From positions 11,422,702-11,486,701 of the forward strand of contig CM068545.1 of the NCBI GenBank assembly GCA_035048495.1: 64,000 nucleotides of DNA. Reading direction: 5' to 3'. Below the pieces are notes generated by a model. The model was given only the letters and a program-made list of their open reading frames with translations, was not told the origin of the DNA and did no database searches. The position numbers were made by a program, and so were the translations under genes. Below are positions 11,701-20,949 of the stretch, piece by piece (within the stretch, counting starts at the first letter, position 1; each line of letters begins with the position of its first letter). The stretch comes from Euptelea pleiosperma. Lineage: Eukaryota > Streptophyta > Magnoliopsida > Ranunculales > Eupteleaceae.

Positions 11701-12660
11701 TTAGCCCAGGAAATCCAATTCCCCACCCAAACCCATATGGACAATTTCATCCTACGGTTTGGAAATGGGAATGCCCACCCAAAGTTAAATTTTTTGCTGG
11801 TTCAATCTCTTACACAAAATCCCTACTAAGGCCCACCTTTTTCACAGTGAAATCAACCTAGACCCAAATTGTACCTCTTGCCCAGGAAACCTGAAACTGT
11901 GGATCATATTTTCTTGGAATGTCCACGGGACAACAAGGCCTGGAGAAAGCTCTTTCCCAAACTTATTAACCATCTCCCTAACGACAATAACTGCCTGGAG
12001 TGGATCAAATTCCTCTACAGCAAGAAAGCCTACTTGCTAGAAGGAAAAAAGTGTAAAGAGCTAACCCCATTTGTGATGTGGTCGATTTGAAAAGCTAGGA
12101 ACAATATTATCTTCAGAAAATATATCACGGCCTCTAACTAAATCATTATAGAGGCTAAACATCACAAAGAAGAATTCTTTAGTGCAAAAGGTGCATACAC
12201 CACAGAAGGAGGAGGTATTTTAGAAAGGAGAGATAACAAAACCATGGAAGTTAAGCTTATTACATGGAAACCACCACCCCTATCGTGGACTAATCTTAAT
12301 TTTGATGGATCGGTCAATCAAGTTTCAAGGCTAGCAACTATGGGCACGGTTCTAAGAGATGAATCTGGAAAATTTATTGCAGCTTTTGCGGGAAGAATAG
12401 GTGAAACAACTATCTCGGTGGCAGAGGGAATGGCTCTAAGGGCGGGCATTGAATATCAAGAACCTCATCATAGAGGGAGACTCATCAACAGTAATAGACA
12501 GCCTGAATGACAAGATTCAGAGACCTCGGAGGCTGTGGAACTTGATCAAGTGCACCAAAGTGAACCTCAAGGAGGCCAACATCAACTAGACAGCCAAACA
12601 TAGCTTCAGAGAAAGCAATGTAGTGGCAAATGAGCTGGCAAAAATGGCACACTCCATGCA
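8726..12660 (+). pseudogene. LINE ORF2: endonuclease, reverse transcriptase, RNase H
   Basis: Polyprotein of a plant L1 element, now broken. Endonuclease: LIETRI near 8770 and GSDHAPLL near 9335-9360 (AP-endonuclease-type SDH motif), with several stops between. Reverse transcriptase: LKAPGPDGLNALFIQ (about 10030-10075), FIALIPKT, LDLEKAYD (about 10423-10446) and GIRQGDPLSPY (about 10528-10560). The segment between KAYD and the strand before GSPT is far too short, so several tens of residues are deleted. The catalytic FADD box reads FAND (about 10675), losing the first metal-binding Asp. zf-RVT-like region near 11700-12090. RNase H: LNFDGSVN (about 12295), frame-shifted after ALRAGIEY, then EGDSSTVID and VVANELAKMAH. 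It is dead in cis. Confidence 0.88.
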
Positions 12661-12666
12661 GCATAA

Positions 12667-13032
12667 GAGCATCTCCAACGGAGGTCTCCAATTTGGAGCA
12701 CAAAAATATTAATTTTTAATATAAAGTGCTTTTACAGCACTTCGGTAACCGTGTCTACTCCAACCGCAGTCTCTTGTTTTATCTCTAAATCATTGTTCCT
12801 CTCAAAAGCAATAAGGATACAAATGGAAATAGAATTTAATATAACATTTAAAAAAGGTCAAAACTGTCATTAATCAACATCAACAGTAATAGAGACCCCA
12901 TCCGGGGTCTCTAGATTTAGAAACTCAAAAAGGGGTCTCTAGAATGGAGACCCCTTTTGGAGTACAGTTGGAGGGTTGTTTTCATCCGACGACTCTCTAT
13001 TTTACAGAAATAGAGCACGGTTGGAGATGCTC
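12667..13032. mobile_element. Tourist-like (PIF/Harbinger) MITE inside the LINE
   Basis: A 366-bp element with inverted termini GAGCATCTCCAAC and GTTGGAGATGCTC is flanked by the TAA target duplication (12664-12666 and 13033-13035). Both features are diagnostic of PIF/Harbinger-derived MITEs. It interrupts the LINE just after the RNase H region, so it is younger than the LINE. A half copy with the same terminus lies at about 27653. Confidence 0.85.
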
Positions 13033-13666
13033 TAACAGAATCTGGATCGAGACACCCCCATTTGAGAGCAGTTTGACCATAGTGGTCACGCCCTTCCAAG
13101 TTCCAAGGCGTTTGCCGGTTGTTTAATGTAATTCTTATATATCAAAAAAAAAAAAAAAAAAACAACTCCAAAATTTAAGGTGATCGAAATGCAGATGAGC
13201 TTTTTTGACTAATAAAAAAATCAGACTGTTCCTTTGTTATATAGACCATTGGATTCAAGAGATCTACGGTACAACAGGCAACAACTACTAAGCTTAAAGA
13301 TAAAATAGTGATTGGAAAAAGGGAAGCATGATACGGCACGATAATACTAAAGGAAAATTTAGGGAGAAGTAAGTGAGTTTGCCCGGAAGAATCCCCACTC
13401 TGCACAAGCCGAGCTGATAGCCTGAACGGTCGAGATTCTTTGGTCAGTGTCCCCATCCAGACCATTTAGATCTATGACCGGGATTGAATAATAAGGAACT
13501 GGTGAAGAGCAGATTTGTAACGGCAAAATTTAATTAGAAGGGATCACACGTAAATCATGGGCAGTATCTACGAGATGCTTGAAGCCTTTTCTGTAGTCAT
13601 GGGTACCTGACCGGTCACTAGAGGGATTGGCTTTGTAAATACTGACGGGGATAGTGAAGAAGCCAT

Positions 13667-14520
13667 CAGAACTCAGAAGAGTAAAGCTCGCTCATAAGGC
13701 ACCAAGAATGACTGGACAATAATTTGTGCGGTTTGAGGGCATTGACCGTTGATTCAAGAGATTCGCAGTCCACGAGGCAACAACTTCGTGGATCTCTTGA
13801 ATCCAACGGTCAATGGCCTCAACCACACATATTTTTGTCCAGTTGTCCATTGGATAACACGACTCGAAATGAAATTAGGTACACTAGGTTGAGTAAAATT
13901 TTAGAAGTTGCCACCATCTGATTTATAAAAGGGTCGGGCTCCGTTGACGGCCGTAAAATGACAGGATTCTATACAGGACACAATTATGTGCCACATGACA
14001 CACTCTTAAGAAGACTCTGACCGTATGGATGTTTGGCCAATCCCTAGGTGGACCTATAAAACAAAATTCAGCCTGATTAGTGATTTCTAGGCGTTGGATC
14101 TTTGTACCTCAAATACTGCTATAATTCCCACAATTGAGATCAACCCATGAAAATAAGGCCAATCCAACGTCTAAGAATCACTAATCAGGCTGAATTATGG
14201 TTTGTAGGTCCATCTAGCGGTTGGTCAAACATCCACACGGTCAGAGTCCTCCAAGAATGTGCCACGTGTCATATATTGTGTCCTGTACAGAATCCTGTCA
14301 TTTTACTGCTGTCAACGGAGCCTGACCCTTTATTAAAAAGTGCCGGTCGCAATAATTAAAACTGCATGTTGAAGTGGGAGTAAAACTTTGCTTACTGCGG
14401 GCTGTAACGAAGTTGCTCACTACCACCGGACCTCTCGTCTCCTTGACAGGGCTACAGTCCTCGGCACGTTGATTTTGTATGTGCTGACCACCTCGGCCTT
14501 ACCACACACGTACCCCTAAG
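13667..14520. other. Upstream region of copy B with a foldback element
   Basis: This is the 5' flank of copy B. Positions 14015-14270 are a foldback unit: GACCGTATGGATGTTTGGCC, a central spacer, then the inverted arm ending near ACATCCACACGGTCAGAG, with CAGCCTGATTAGTGATTTCT inside each arm. Positions 14365-14425 (AGTTGCTCACTACCACC) align with 20370-20430 upstream of copy C. No gene is seen. Confidence 0.6.
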
Positions 14521-14527
14521 TGTTTTA

Positions 14528-14850
14528 GAGTAAAACTTGTACCACAAGATGTCGAGACGGAAGCCGGTCACCGCACTCAATACAAGCCACGTGGCACATG
14601 ATTAGAGGGCGATGACCGTATGGATGTTTGGCCAGTCCGTCGGTGGACCTACAACCTGATTAGTGATCTACAACCTTTGAATTTTTGCACCCAAATAATG
14701 CTCAAATTTCTACCGTTAAAATCAACCCATGAAAAATAATTTCAATCGAATCGCTTAGAAATCACTAATCAGGTTGATTTTTTGTGTACCGGTCCACCGA
14801 GGGACTGGCCAAACATCCATACGGTCTTCGCCCTTTGATCATCAAACTTT
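14528..14850. mobile_element. Foldback MITE of the GAGTAAAACTT group, truncated
   Basis: It starts GAGTAAAACTTGTACCACAA, as does the complete element at 61476-61875, and continues with the same body (ACCGTATGGATGTTTGGCC, central AAATCAACCCATGAAAA, inverted arm to GGCCAAACATCCATACGGTC). The right terminal repeat is missing and the sequence runs into copy B upstream DNA. Positions 14692-14964, spanning its right half and the flank, are copied perfectly in inverted orientation at 8295-8567. Confidence 0.7.
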
Positions 14851-14964
14851 TATTTTGCAGCTGTCAGCCACGTCGTTTACTACGACAAAGCCAACTTTGC
14901 TTTTCAAAAATGAAACCGGGCGAAACGGGACGAAACGAAACTCAAAACGGGTGTTTTTCCACTT

Positions 14965-15936
14965 GTCGATGGCTTGTCACAGTTAGCGACTTCACTGGCA
15001 GCCCACAATTAGCGAAGTTTTAATCGATTGGAGTGGGGTGCACATGCTTTGATTAGTTGTCATCTCACCTCGGTTGCATGATAAGATGGGATATGCACAT
15101 GGTGCCTATTGTTGGCAACTTTTTTCATATTGCCAAATCACCTCCCACTCACAGGCCCACCAATTGAGCCCATAAACAAGCATGTTGATGGACCATTCTC
15201 TCTTTCGGAGAGTTTCAAAAAATCTTCCAGAACATAAAGATTCTATGGATGTAAATAATGGTGTGTAGACAAAGATTGTATAGAGAATTCTATAGTATTC
15301 CTAGTTGTTAAATCGTTGCCGCCACTTGGCACGATCATAACTATTGGTCTCAAGGCCTTATGCCTTTATAAAGGGGCAAGTCCCCTCATTTGTAACTATC
15401 TAGAGTTGAACAATACAACTCTCATTCTCTCAAGCCCTTTTTTATGCATTGTGTCCTTCTTGAGTGGGTGTGGTGCTTAAAAAAGTAAAGTCCTAAGTCA
15501 CTTAGGGAAAGGCCGACTTGAGTAATGAAAGCGAACTAACTCGAATGTCACACAATCACTAGTAAGGATCAAAGACTATGTCCGCTGCCCAATAGTTTTT
15601 TAATTTAATACCAAAATATAATATTTTAACTATTTAAATTTATATTGCATTATTTTCTAAATCAAATTAAAGATTAACTTAACAAAAAAAAGAATGGTGA
15701 TCATATTGTCTGAGGTCCATGTGGTGTCCAACTGCTGACACATTTTGATTTGTGTCGCACACCTCGGACAACTAAATTATCAATTCAAATATAATAAAAT
15801 ATTAATATTGTATACTTGTGTATGTATCATTTGTAGGGTAGTGAAGATATTTTTTATCGAAATGCAATACATGTTTGCCTCTTATGTATGTTAATACTGT
15901 AATCTCAGTATGATTGTATTAATGAAAATTCTTCCT
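14965..15936. repeat. Dioxygenase-upstream segment, paralogous to 20.95-21.72 kb
   Basis: This non-coding segment aligns with 20950-21720: shared words include GCATGATAAGAT, GCACATGGTGCCTATTGTTG, CACTTGGCACGATCAT and CACTAGTAA. It therefore belongs to the duplicated unit that carries copies B and C. At 14989-15005 (CACTGGCAGCCCACAA) it shows the uninterrupted form of the site that a MITE occupies upstream of copy C. No gene is recognised. Confidence 0.75.
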
Positions 15937-16127
15937 ACCCACCAGGGGTTAGTGCAGATGGTAGCTAGCGACAGGGGTTTGCTCCCTCTAGTCGTGTGTT
16001 CGATTCTATGCGCCCCTTGATTTACCCCGCTGCACATAGTGAAACTTCCGTGTGGGTCGGTGCGGTGCAGCTGGAGGGATTAGTCCCATTCTATGTGGGT
16101 AAGGAACCCTTCGGAAAAAAAAAAAAA
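15937..16127 (+). mobile_element. tRNA-derived SINE with poly(A) tail
   Basis: A 191-bp element has a tRNA-like head: a box A-like GTGCAGATGGTAGC near 15952 and a box B-like GTGTTCGATTC near 15997. It ends in an A-tract (about 16115-16130) and is flanked by the 12-bp duplication AAAATTCTTCCT (15925-15936 and 16128-16139). An internal Pol III promoter, a poly(A) tail and a target duplication together define a SINE. The paralogous region near 21.9 kb lacks it, so it inserted after the duplication. Confidence 0.85.
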
Positions 16128-16139
16128 AAAATTCTTCCT

Positions 16140-16900
16140 TAAGAGGCTTTTGGGTTCCTCAAGCAAGCTATATCCTATTTTGCTCGCGAAATTGCCGAAA
16201 ACATACTTATTCAACATATTGCAAGAGAATCGATGGAAGCCAATTAATATACTCAATGTGGTTCATGTATCACAATCTTCGACCGAGGCATTAGAGAAGA
16301 AAAAATTTGAGAAAAAGAGTTAGTGGAAGCTTGCATGATTTGTTTGGATGGATGTTACATGGATGCCTTACATATGTTCTACAGTAGATGCATTATTTGG
16401 TGGTTGAAAGGGAGACTTACTAGTCCTCTATGTCGCTTTGAGATGCCAATTTGATATTAGTTACGTTTGTTGATCTGTAATTTTTTGCTTTTTAAATATT
16501 TTCTTTGTTTAAGAATTATATATTTAACGGTTACACTCTTTAAGGTGATGGTAACACTTCCTTTGTTTAATTTCCATTACATTTGTAAATTATTTCATAC
16601 TATATTGATAGTATTCTATTACTTGTGTATGCATTTGCATTAAGTAATCATTAATTAAGGTATGGGTGGACTTTGATTGATCCAAACCCAAGTTATTAAT
16701 TTTGCGTACCGTACGCTTATTATACCCGAAAATTAATTTGTTTTGAACAAATGTTTTAAAACCATATACATTGAATTGTACAAATTACTCTCCGTGTTTT
16801 CTTTAAAACCAATTAAAATACATATTTTCATTTCTTTTTTTCAATAAAACTTTCTAATAATACTTCAAATTTGGCACATGTGGGAAAAAGTCCATCGACA
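16140..16900. other. No gene recognised; end of the duplicated unit
   Basis: A short open stretch to about 16323 has no recognisable domain. Positions 16575-16620 (CATTTGTAAATTATTTCATA) match 22240-22262, the far end of the copy C unit, so the B-unit duplication runs to about here. Positions 16636-16690 repeat the dioxygenase 3' flank (GATTGATCCAAACCCAA). Confidence 0.5.
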
Positions 16901-16904
16901 CACT

Positions 16905-17170
16905 CTTAGAGATCGATGACCTGACTCTTTTTTATCCAGACGACCTCCAATCCCAATTGAAAATCAGCTTGATTGGTGATTTTTAGCCATTGGATCTTTG
17001 TACCCACCCCAAAATAATGATCCAATCCCATGGTTGAAAATCAACCCAAGAAAGAGACTAAAATGTGGCAGATATAAAGCACTAATCATGCTAATGTTTG
17101 GTCTAGGTATGTCCACTTAGGGATGGACCTAACATATATCAATGGTTTCTAAGAGTGTTCCATGTGTGCA
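16905..17170. repeat. Diverged foldback element
   Basis: Decayed member of the GGATGTTTGGCC/CAGCCTGATTAGTGAT foldback group: arms at about 16905-16990 (CACACTCTTAGAGATCGATG, TTGATTGGTGATTTTTAGCC) and 17085-17165 (ACTAATCATGCTAATGTTTG, TCTAAGAGTGTTCCATGTGT). The terminal repeats are eroded. Confidence 0.5.
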
Positions 17171-17274
17171 ATTTTTTGATCTAAACGATTTTTATCTGGC
17201 GTCTAGGCCACACCTAAAAATAGACCATTACTTCATAATTTACACATTTATGTTGTCAAAGAAGGCACATAATT

Positions 17275-17385
17275 GCTCTTAAGACTTTGAATCGATGGCA
17301 TCCGCAATGTTTTTTTCGAAGGCATTGGCGACCCGTTTGTCATTATTTCTTTTAGTGGGATCTTTCCCCTAAAGGACCAAAACAC
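17275..17385 (-). pseudogene. Dioxygenase exon 4 scrap (fourth unit)
   Basis: About 110 bp match the 3' end of dioxygenase exon 4: AATCGATGGCATC, TTTTTCGAAGGCATTGGCGA and TTTCTTTTAGTGGGATCTTT closely follow 3829-3912 of copy B, in the same minus-strand orientation. Nothing else of that gene is next to it. With the repeated 3' flank at 16636-16690 and 17502-17583, it shows that another tandem unit once existed here and was deleted. Confidence 0.75.
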
Positions 17386-17591
17386 ACCTGCTGATGGCAT
17401 AATTTAAAGAGAACAAATGAAACAAAATATGGGCATTTTTGAAATTTTGAAGATTTTTAGCATAACACAAGGGTCTTCGCTCTTTAAATAGTATAATAGA
17501 TGATTAAGGTCTGGATAGACCTTGACTGATCCAAACCCAATCCATTGACAGCTCTAGTCTCCAGCCATCAAATAAGCCTTAGGTGGCCCGT

Positions 17592-17880
17592 CATTAGTTG
17601 ATGCCACATGGCACACTCTTAGAGACTGACCATATGGATGCTTGGCCCATCCCTAGGTCGACCTACATACTAAAACTCATCTTGATGAGTAATTTCTATC
17701 CATTGGATTAGAGTCTTTTTCTTGCTTTAATTTTAATAGTAGATTTCGAGCATTATGATCCAAAGGTTAGAAATCACTAATCAGGCTGATTTTTGTTGCA
17801 TAGGTCTACCTATGGATGGGCCAAACATCCATACAGTCAGTGGCCTTTAATAGTAAGCCACGTGGCTCACACTGTGGTCC
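17592..17880. repeat. Foldback element, GGATGTTTGGCC family
   Basis: Inverted arms: CCACATGGCACACTCTTAGA followed by GACCATATGGATGCTTGGCC on the left, and GGGCCAAACATCCATACAGTC followed by AAGCCACGTGGCTCACAC on the right, around an AT-rich centre. It lies in the 3' flank of copy C. Confidence 0.65.
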
Positions 17881-18164
17881 ATCATCAAAAGTTTTCTCGT
17901 GGAAGGAGAACACATTACAGTGAGACATGCAAGAACCTATTAATAAGTAGAATAGATAATTAAGGTCTAGATAGATCTTGACCGATCCGAACCCAATCCA
18001 TTGACAACTCTAGTCTCCAGCCATCAAATAAGCCTAAAATCCAGTCGAACATGAGTTGGGCCATTAAAAACCATTTGAAAACCCTAGCCCAATAAAAGAC
18101 CAAGTTCAAAGAAAATGTACTGCATAATTAACATACTTGTATCAAAGAAGGCACCTAATTGCGC

Positions 18165-20165
18165 TTAGGACTGTGAAATCGATGACATCGACAATGTATT
18201 TTCCGATGGCATTGACGACCCATTTGCTATTACTATTTTTAGTGCGGACTTTCCCCTCTCGGTTGTGGTCTGTTGGAACCTCAGATACTCCGTGTACAAT
18301 ATGGGCTTATATTTAGGCTCGTTCTTCTCATCAATGAGTGGGCTTGCAGGTGCAAGTATCGATGTATAATCAGGCCCATGGCCCACAGCTACAGAAATCC
18401 TCGTTCTCTGCTCATTGACCACAGCTCGATGTTCCACACTCTTGTACCTCCCATTGCTCAATATCTAACAAAGGAAAAAATTAGCATTTTTAGAACACAA
18501 AGTGCACTAAATTAAGGCCCGTTTGGATACACAACTAAAACATGATCTGCTATGAACTTGTGCATGAATCCAACACCATATATATCAAGCATGCTTTTCG
18601 ACTTTTGTTTGTTCGCGAAGACGTGTTTGCAAATGGATTATGGGTCAGGATGGGGGGACAACAATTTTGACAACATTTCTTACAACAATTTTGACATACC
18701 CGCATGGAAGATGAATCAATGGCTGATTTTTGGTGAGGATGATCTCCTTCCCATATAGATCACCCCTACAAAAAATCAGCCCATTCTTAAATTTCCCCTT
18801 CAAGTGTGGTCTACAAGTTAATGGTAAAAATAGACGGTTCATAATTCTTCAACTTCTAAGGCAGTCTACGAGTGTCAGAATGATTTGATGAATTTTTGTG
18901 AGGATAATCTCTTCATCATAGAGATCATCCTCGCCAAAAATATCCAATTCCAAAACTTAAAATTTATATATTGGCCCGCGCATATTTTTGTCGTAAAAAT
19001 GTTGTCCCCGATCCTGACCAATGGATCATAACTTGTAAATGCCAGTTGAGTATACTTAATTGATCTCCGATAATAGTACATACCTCTAAGTAATCCCCAA
19101 TGTTGAGGACGAATGTGCCCGGCACATTCTGGACTGGGATCCACTTCTCATTGTACTTAACTTGTAAGCCGTCCACATCATTTTGCATTAATATTGTAAG
19201 TCCACCATGGTCCGAATGCCCAGCAAGTCCTAATGTCAGATTGGGCTCTGGACATGGGGGGGTAGTAGTTGTTGGCAACAATTTGAGTCCCTTTACCAAG
19301 TGACTTCTCTATGTAATCCTTGTGAAGCCCTAAGCCTTCCGAAATGGCACCAAAGATCTTCACGGCCAGCATCCAAACCTCCTCCAAGTATCCCTTTACT
19401 ACTTCTCTTCGATCACCAAATTTGGATTAAACATTGGTAAGAATTAACAAAAATAGGAATTGCAAGAAGAATGATATGATATGATATGATGTACATGTAC
19501 GTACCTGTAGCTAGGGGGTTTATCTGGCCAAAGGTGAAAGCTATCTTCAATTGGATGGGCGTGGTGGCGGAGGTAGTCTCTCCAAAGGAGAGCATGTTGA
19601 GCTGATGTGTTCAAGCTCGTTCCGTACCGTACTGGATCCAGGACATTATTCGAGGAATACTTCATCTTCTCTTCGCACGGCAGAGAGAAGAACTCATTTA
19701 CTGTTCTCAGCATTTCCTCCATTAGAGAGGCAACCATGATTAACAATCTGTTAATCCTACAAACATTATTTAATTAGAAACACAACAGAAATCAACAACT
19801 GTGAACTTTGGAAAATGAAATAATTTTAAAAAGGGAAGCATAATCAGATGCCATGAAGCAGGAAGAGAGAAGTGACTTGCCCGGAAGAATCCCCACTCTG
19901 CACAAGCTGAGCTGATAGCCTGAACGGTTGAGGTTCTCTGATCAGTGTCCCCGTCCAGACCATCTAGATCTATGACCGGGATTGAAGGATAAGGAACAGG
20001 TGATGAGCAGATTTGTAGCGGCAAAATGTAATCAGAAGGGATCACACGTAAATCATGGGCAGTATCTACGAGATGCTTGACGCCTTTTTTGTAGTCATGG
20101 GTACCCGGCCGGTCACTGGAGGGATTGGCGTTTGTAAATACTGACGGGGAAAGTGAAGAAGCCAT
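18165..20165 (-). pseudogene. 2-oxoglutarate/Fe(II) dioxygenase, copy C (least damaged)
   Basis: Four exons of a plant 2OG-Fe(II) dioxygenase (DMR6/F3H-like class): exon 1 20165-19881, exon 2 19747-19505, exon 3 19406-19084, exon 4 18464-18165. Exon 1 starts MASSLSPSVF and holds YPSIPVIDLDGL and the SSACAEWGFFR junction; intron 1 begins with a GC donor (GGCAAGT). Exon 3 has HSDHGG (HxD, iron) and exon 4 has VEHRAVV (distal His) and EQRTRISVA (2-oxoglutarate). Two lesions break the frame. In exon 2, IVNHG is followed by a 5-bp deletion relative to copy B. In exon 3, a run of seven G (six in copy B) shifts the frame within YYPPCPEP. The G-run could be a sequencing error, but the 5-bp deletion is less likely to be. 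If both were errors this would be a normal gene of about 350 residues. Confidence 0.82.
18540..18960. other. Enlarged intron 3 of copy C
   Basis: Intron 3 of copy C (18465-19083) holds a stretch with GGTGAGGATGATCTCC and AAAATCAGCCCATTC words at about 18730-18800 that recur at 28622-28680, 33538-33600 and, partly, near 5110-5150. It is part of a dispersed repeat. The corresponding copy B intron is 235 bp. No coding sequence is recognised. Confidence 0.5.
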
Positions 20166-20527
20166 AGTCGTAAGGCACCAAAGGACGACGCTTTTATATG
20201 TCGTGTGTCGGTGTGTCTTGAACCCGAAAAGGCAAAAGATGTAACAAGGTATGCCTGACCCACCGATGACCGGTCAAAAATTTCTGCATTTTTTAAAATT
20301 TTAAAAAGTAGCCTCCATGTGATTTATAAAAGGTGTCAGTCGCAATAATTAAAAATAATGCATGTTGAAGTCGGAGTAAGACTTTGCTTACGGCGGGCTG
20401 TAAGGGAAGTTGCTCACTACCACCAAGCCAGCGACAGGTATGCTAGTTCGTTACTTTTAAAAATGAAACAAAGGTTGATTTTCCACGTATCGTTGGCTTT
20501 GTGGCAGTCTGCGAGTTCACTAACAGC

Positions 20528-20931
20528 GGAAATTCTTTAGATGCAGGGGACTTTGGATGCAGTCGATGCAGAGAGGTCTCGTGGCCCTACATGGCTATTA
20601 TTTGGGGCCCACTAACAGCATGGATGTTTACCCCACCCCTTGGTGGATATGCATACCGAAAATCAGTCTCATTGATTTTCTCTAGCCATAGATTATAGCA
20701 TTTTTTTAGGATTCATTATAGTCGTTGGATTCAAGCTTTTTTTGCATATTGTTGGGCACTTAATCCAACGGCTAAAAATTCTCAAACAAGCTGGTTTTTG
20801 GTATGAATATCCACCAAATGGTGGGGTAAACATCCATGCGGTTAGTGGGCCCCAAAAAATGAGCCATGTAGAACCACGAGACCCCCTCTGCATCGACTGC
20901 ATCCAAAGTCCTCTGCATCTAAATTTTTTCC
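20528..20931. mobile_element. Mutator-type MITE with 9-bp target duplication
   Basis: A 404-bp element lies between the 9-bp repeats ACTAACAGC (20519-20527 and 20932-20940). The terminal inverted repeats exceed 40 bp (left: GGAAATTCTTTAGATGCAG then GACTTTGGATGCAGTCGATG; right: the complement with a few changes), and an inner foldback carries CATGGATGTTTACCCC/CATCCATGCGG arms. The paralogous site upstream of copy B (14989-15005) is empty, which confirms insertion after duplication. There is no transposase, so it is non-autonomous. Confidence 0.9.
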
Positions 20932-20949
20932 ACTAACAGCCCGCAAAGT

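Larger units (their letters stand above)
5663..13162 (+). mobile_element. L1-type LINE retrotransposon, near full length
   Basis: A 7.5-kb non-LTR retrotransposon ends in an 18-19-nt A-tract (13144-13162) and is flanked by the 11-bp target duplication CAACTCCAAAA (5652-5662 and 13163-13173). It encodes ORF1 (DUF4283-like region plus a CCHC zinc knuckle) and ORF2 (AP-type endonuclease, reverse transcriptase, RNase H), all broken by stops and shifts. It lies in intron 1 of dioxygenase copy B, in the opposite orientation to that gene. It carries two later insertions: a patchwork fragment at 8299-8631 and a TAA-flanked MITE at 12667-13032. Confidence 0.92.
3825..13666 (-). pseudogene. 2-oxoglutarate/Fe(II) dioxygenase, copy B, split by a LINE
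   Basis: Four-exon dioxygenase gene of the DMR6/F3H-like class: exon 1 13666-13383, exon 2 5003-4756, exon 3 4675-4354, exon 4 4118-3825. Intron 1 is about 8.4 kb because an L1-type LINE (5663-13162) sits in it; the intron edges on both sides still match the 133-nt intron 1 of copy C. Lesions: a 1-nt difference shifts the frame near codon 12 of exon 1; TAA replaces a Tyr codon about 50 codons in; CAA (Gln) has become TAA after DVDGL in exon 3; the distal iron-binding His is Gln (VEQGAVV instead of VEHRAVV); the GC-type donor reads GCAAAC instead of GCAAGT. Exon 2 keeps the in-frame IVNHGIKASLMEEML that copy C has lost, and exon 3 keeps HSDHGG. The protein would be non-functional. Confidence 0.88.

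Noticed and set aside
15950..16010. Possible functional tRNA gene
   Set aside because: Box A and box B-like motifs are present, but there is no cloverleaf with an anticodon arm, and the unit has a poly(A) tail and target duplication, so it is a SINE.
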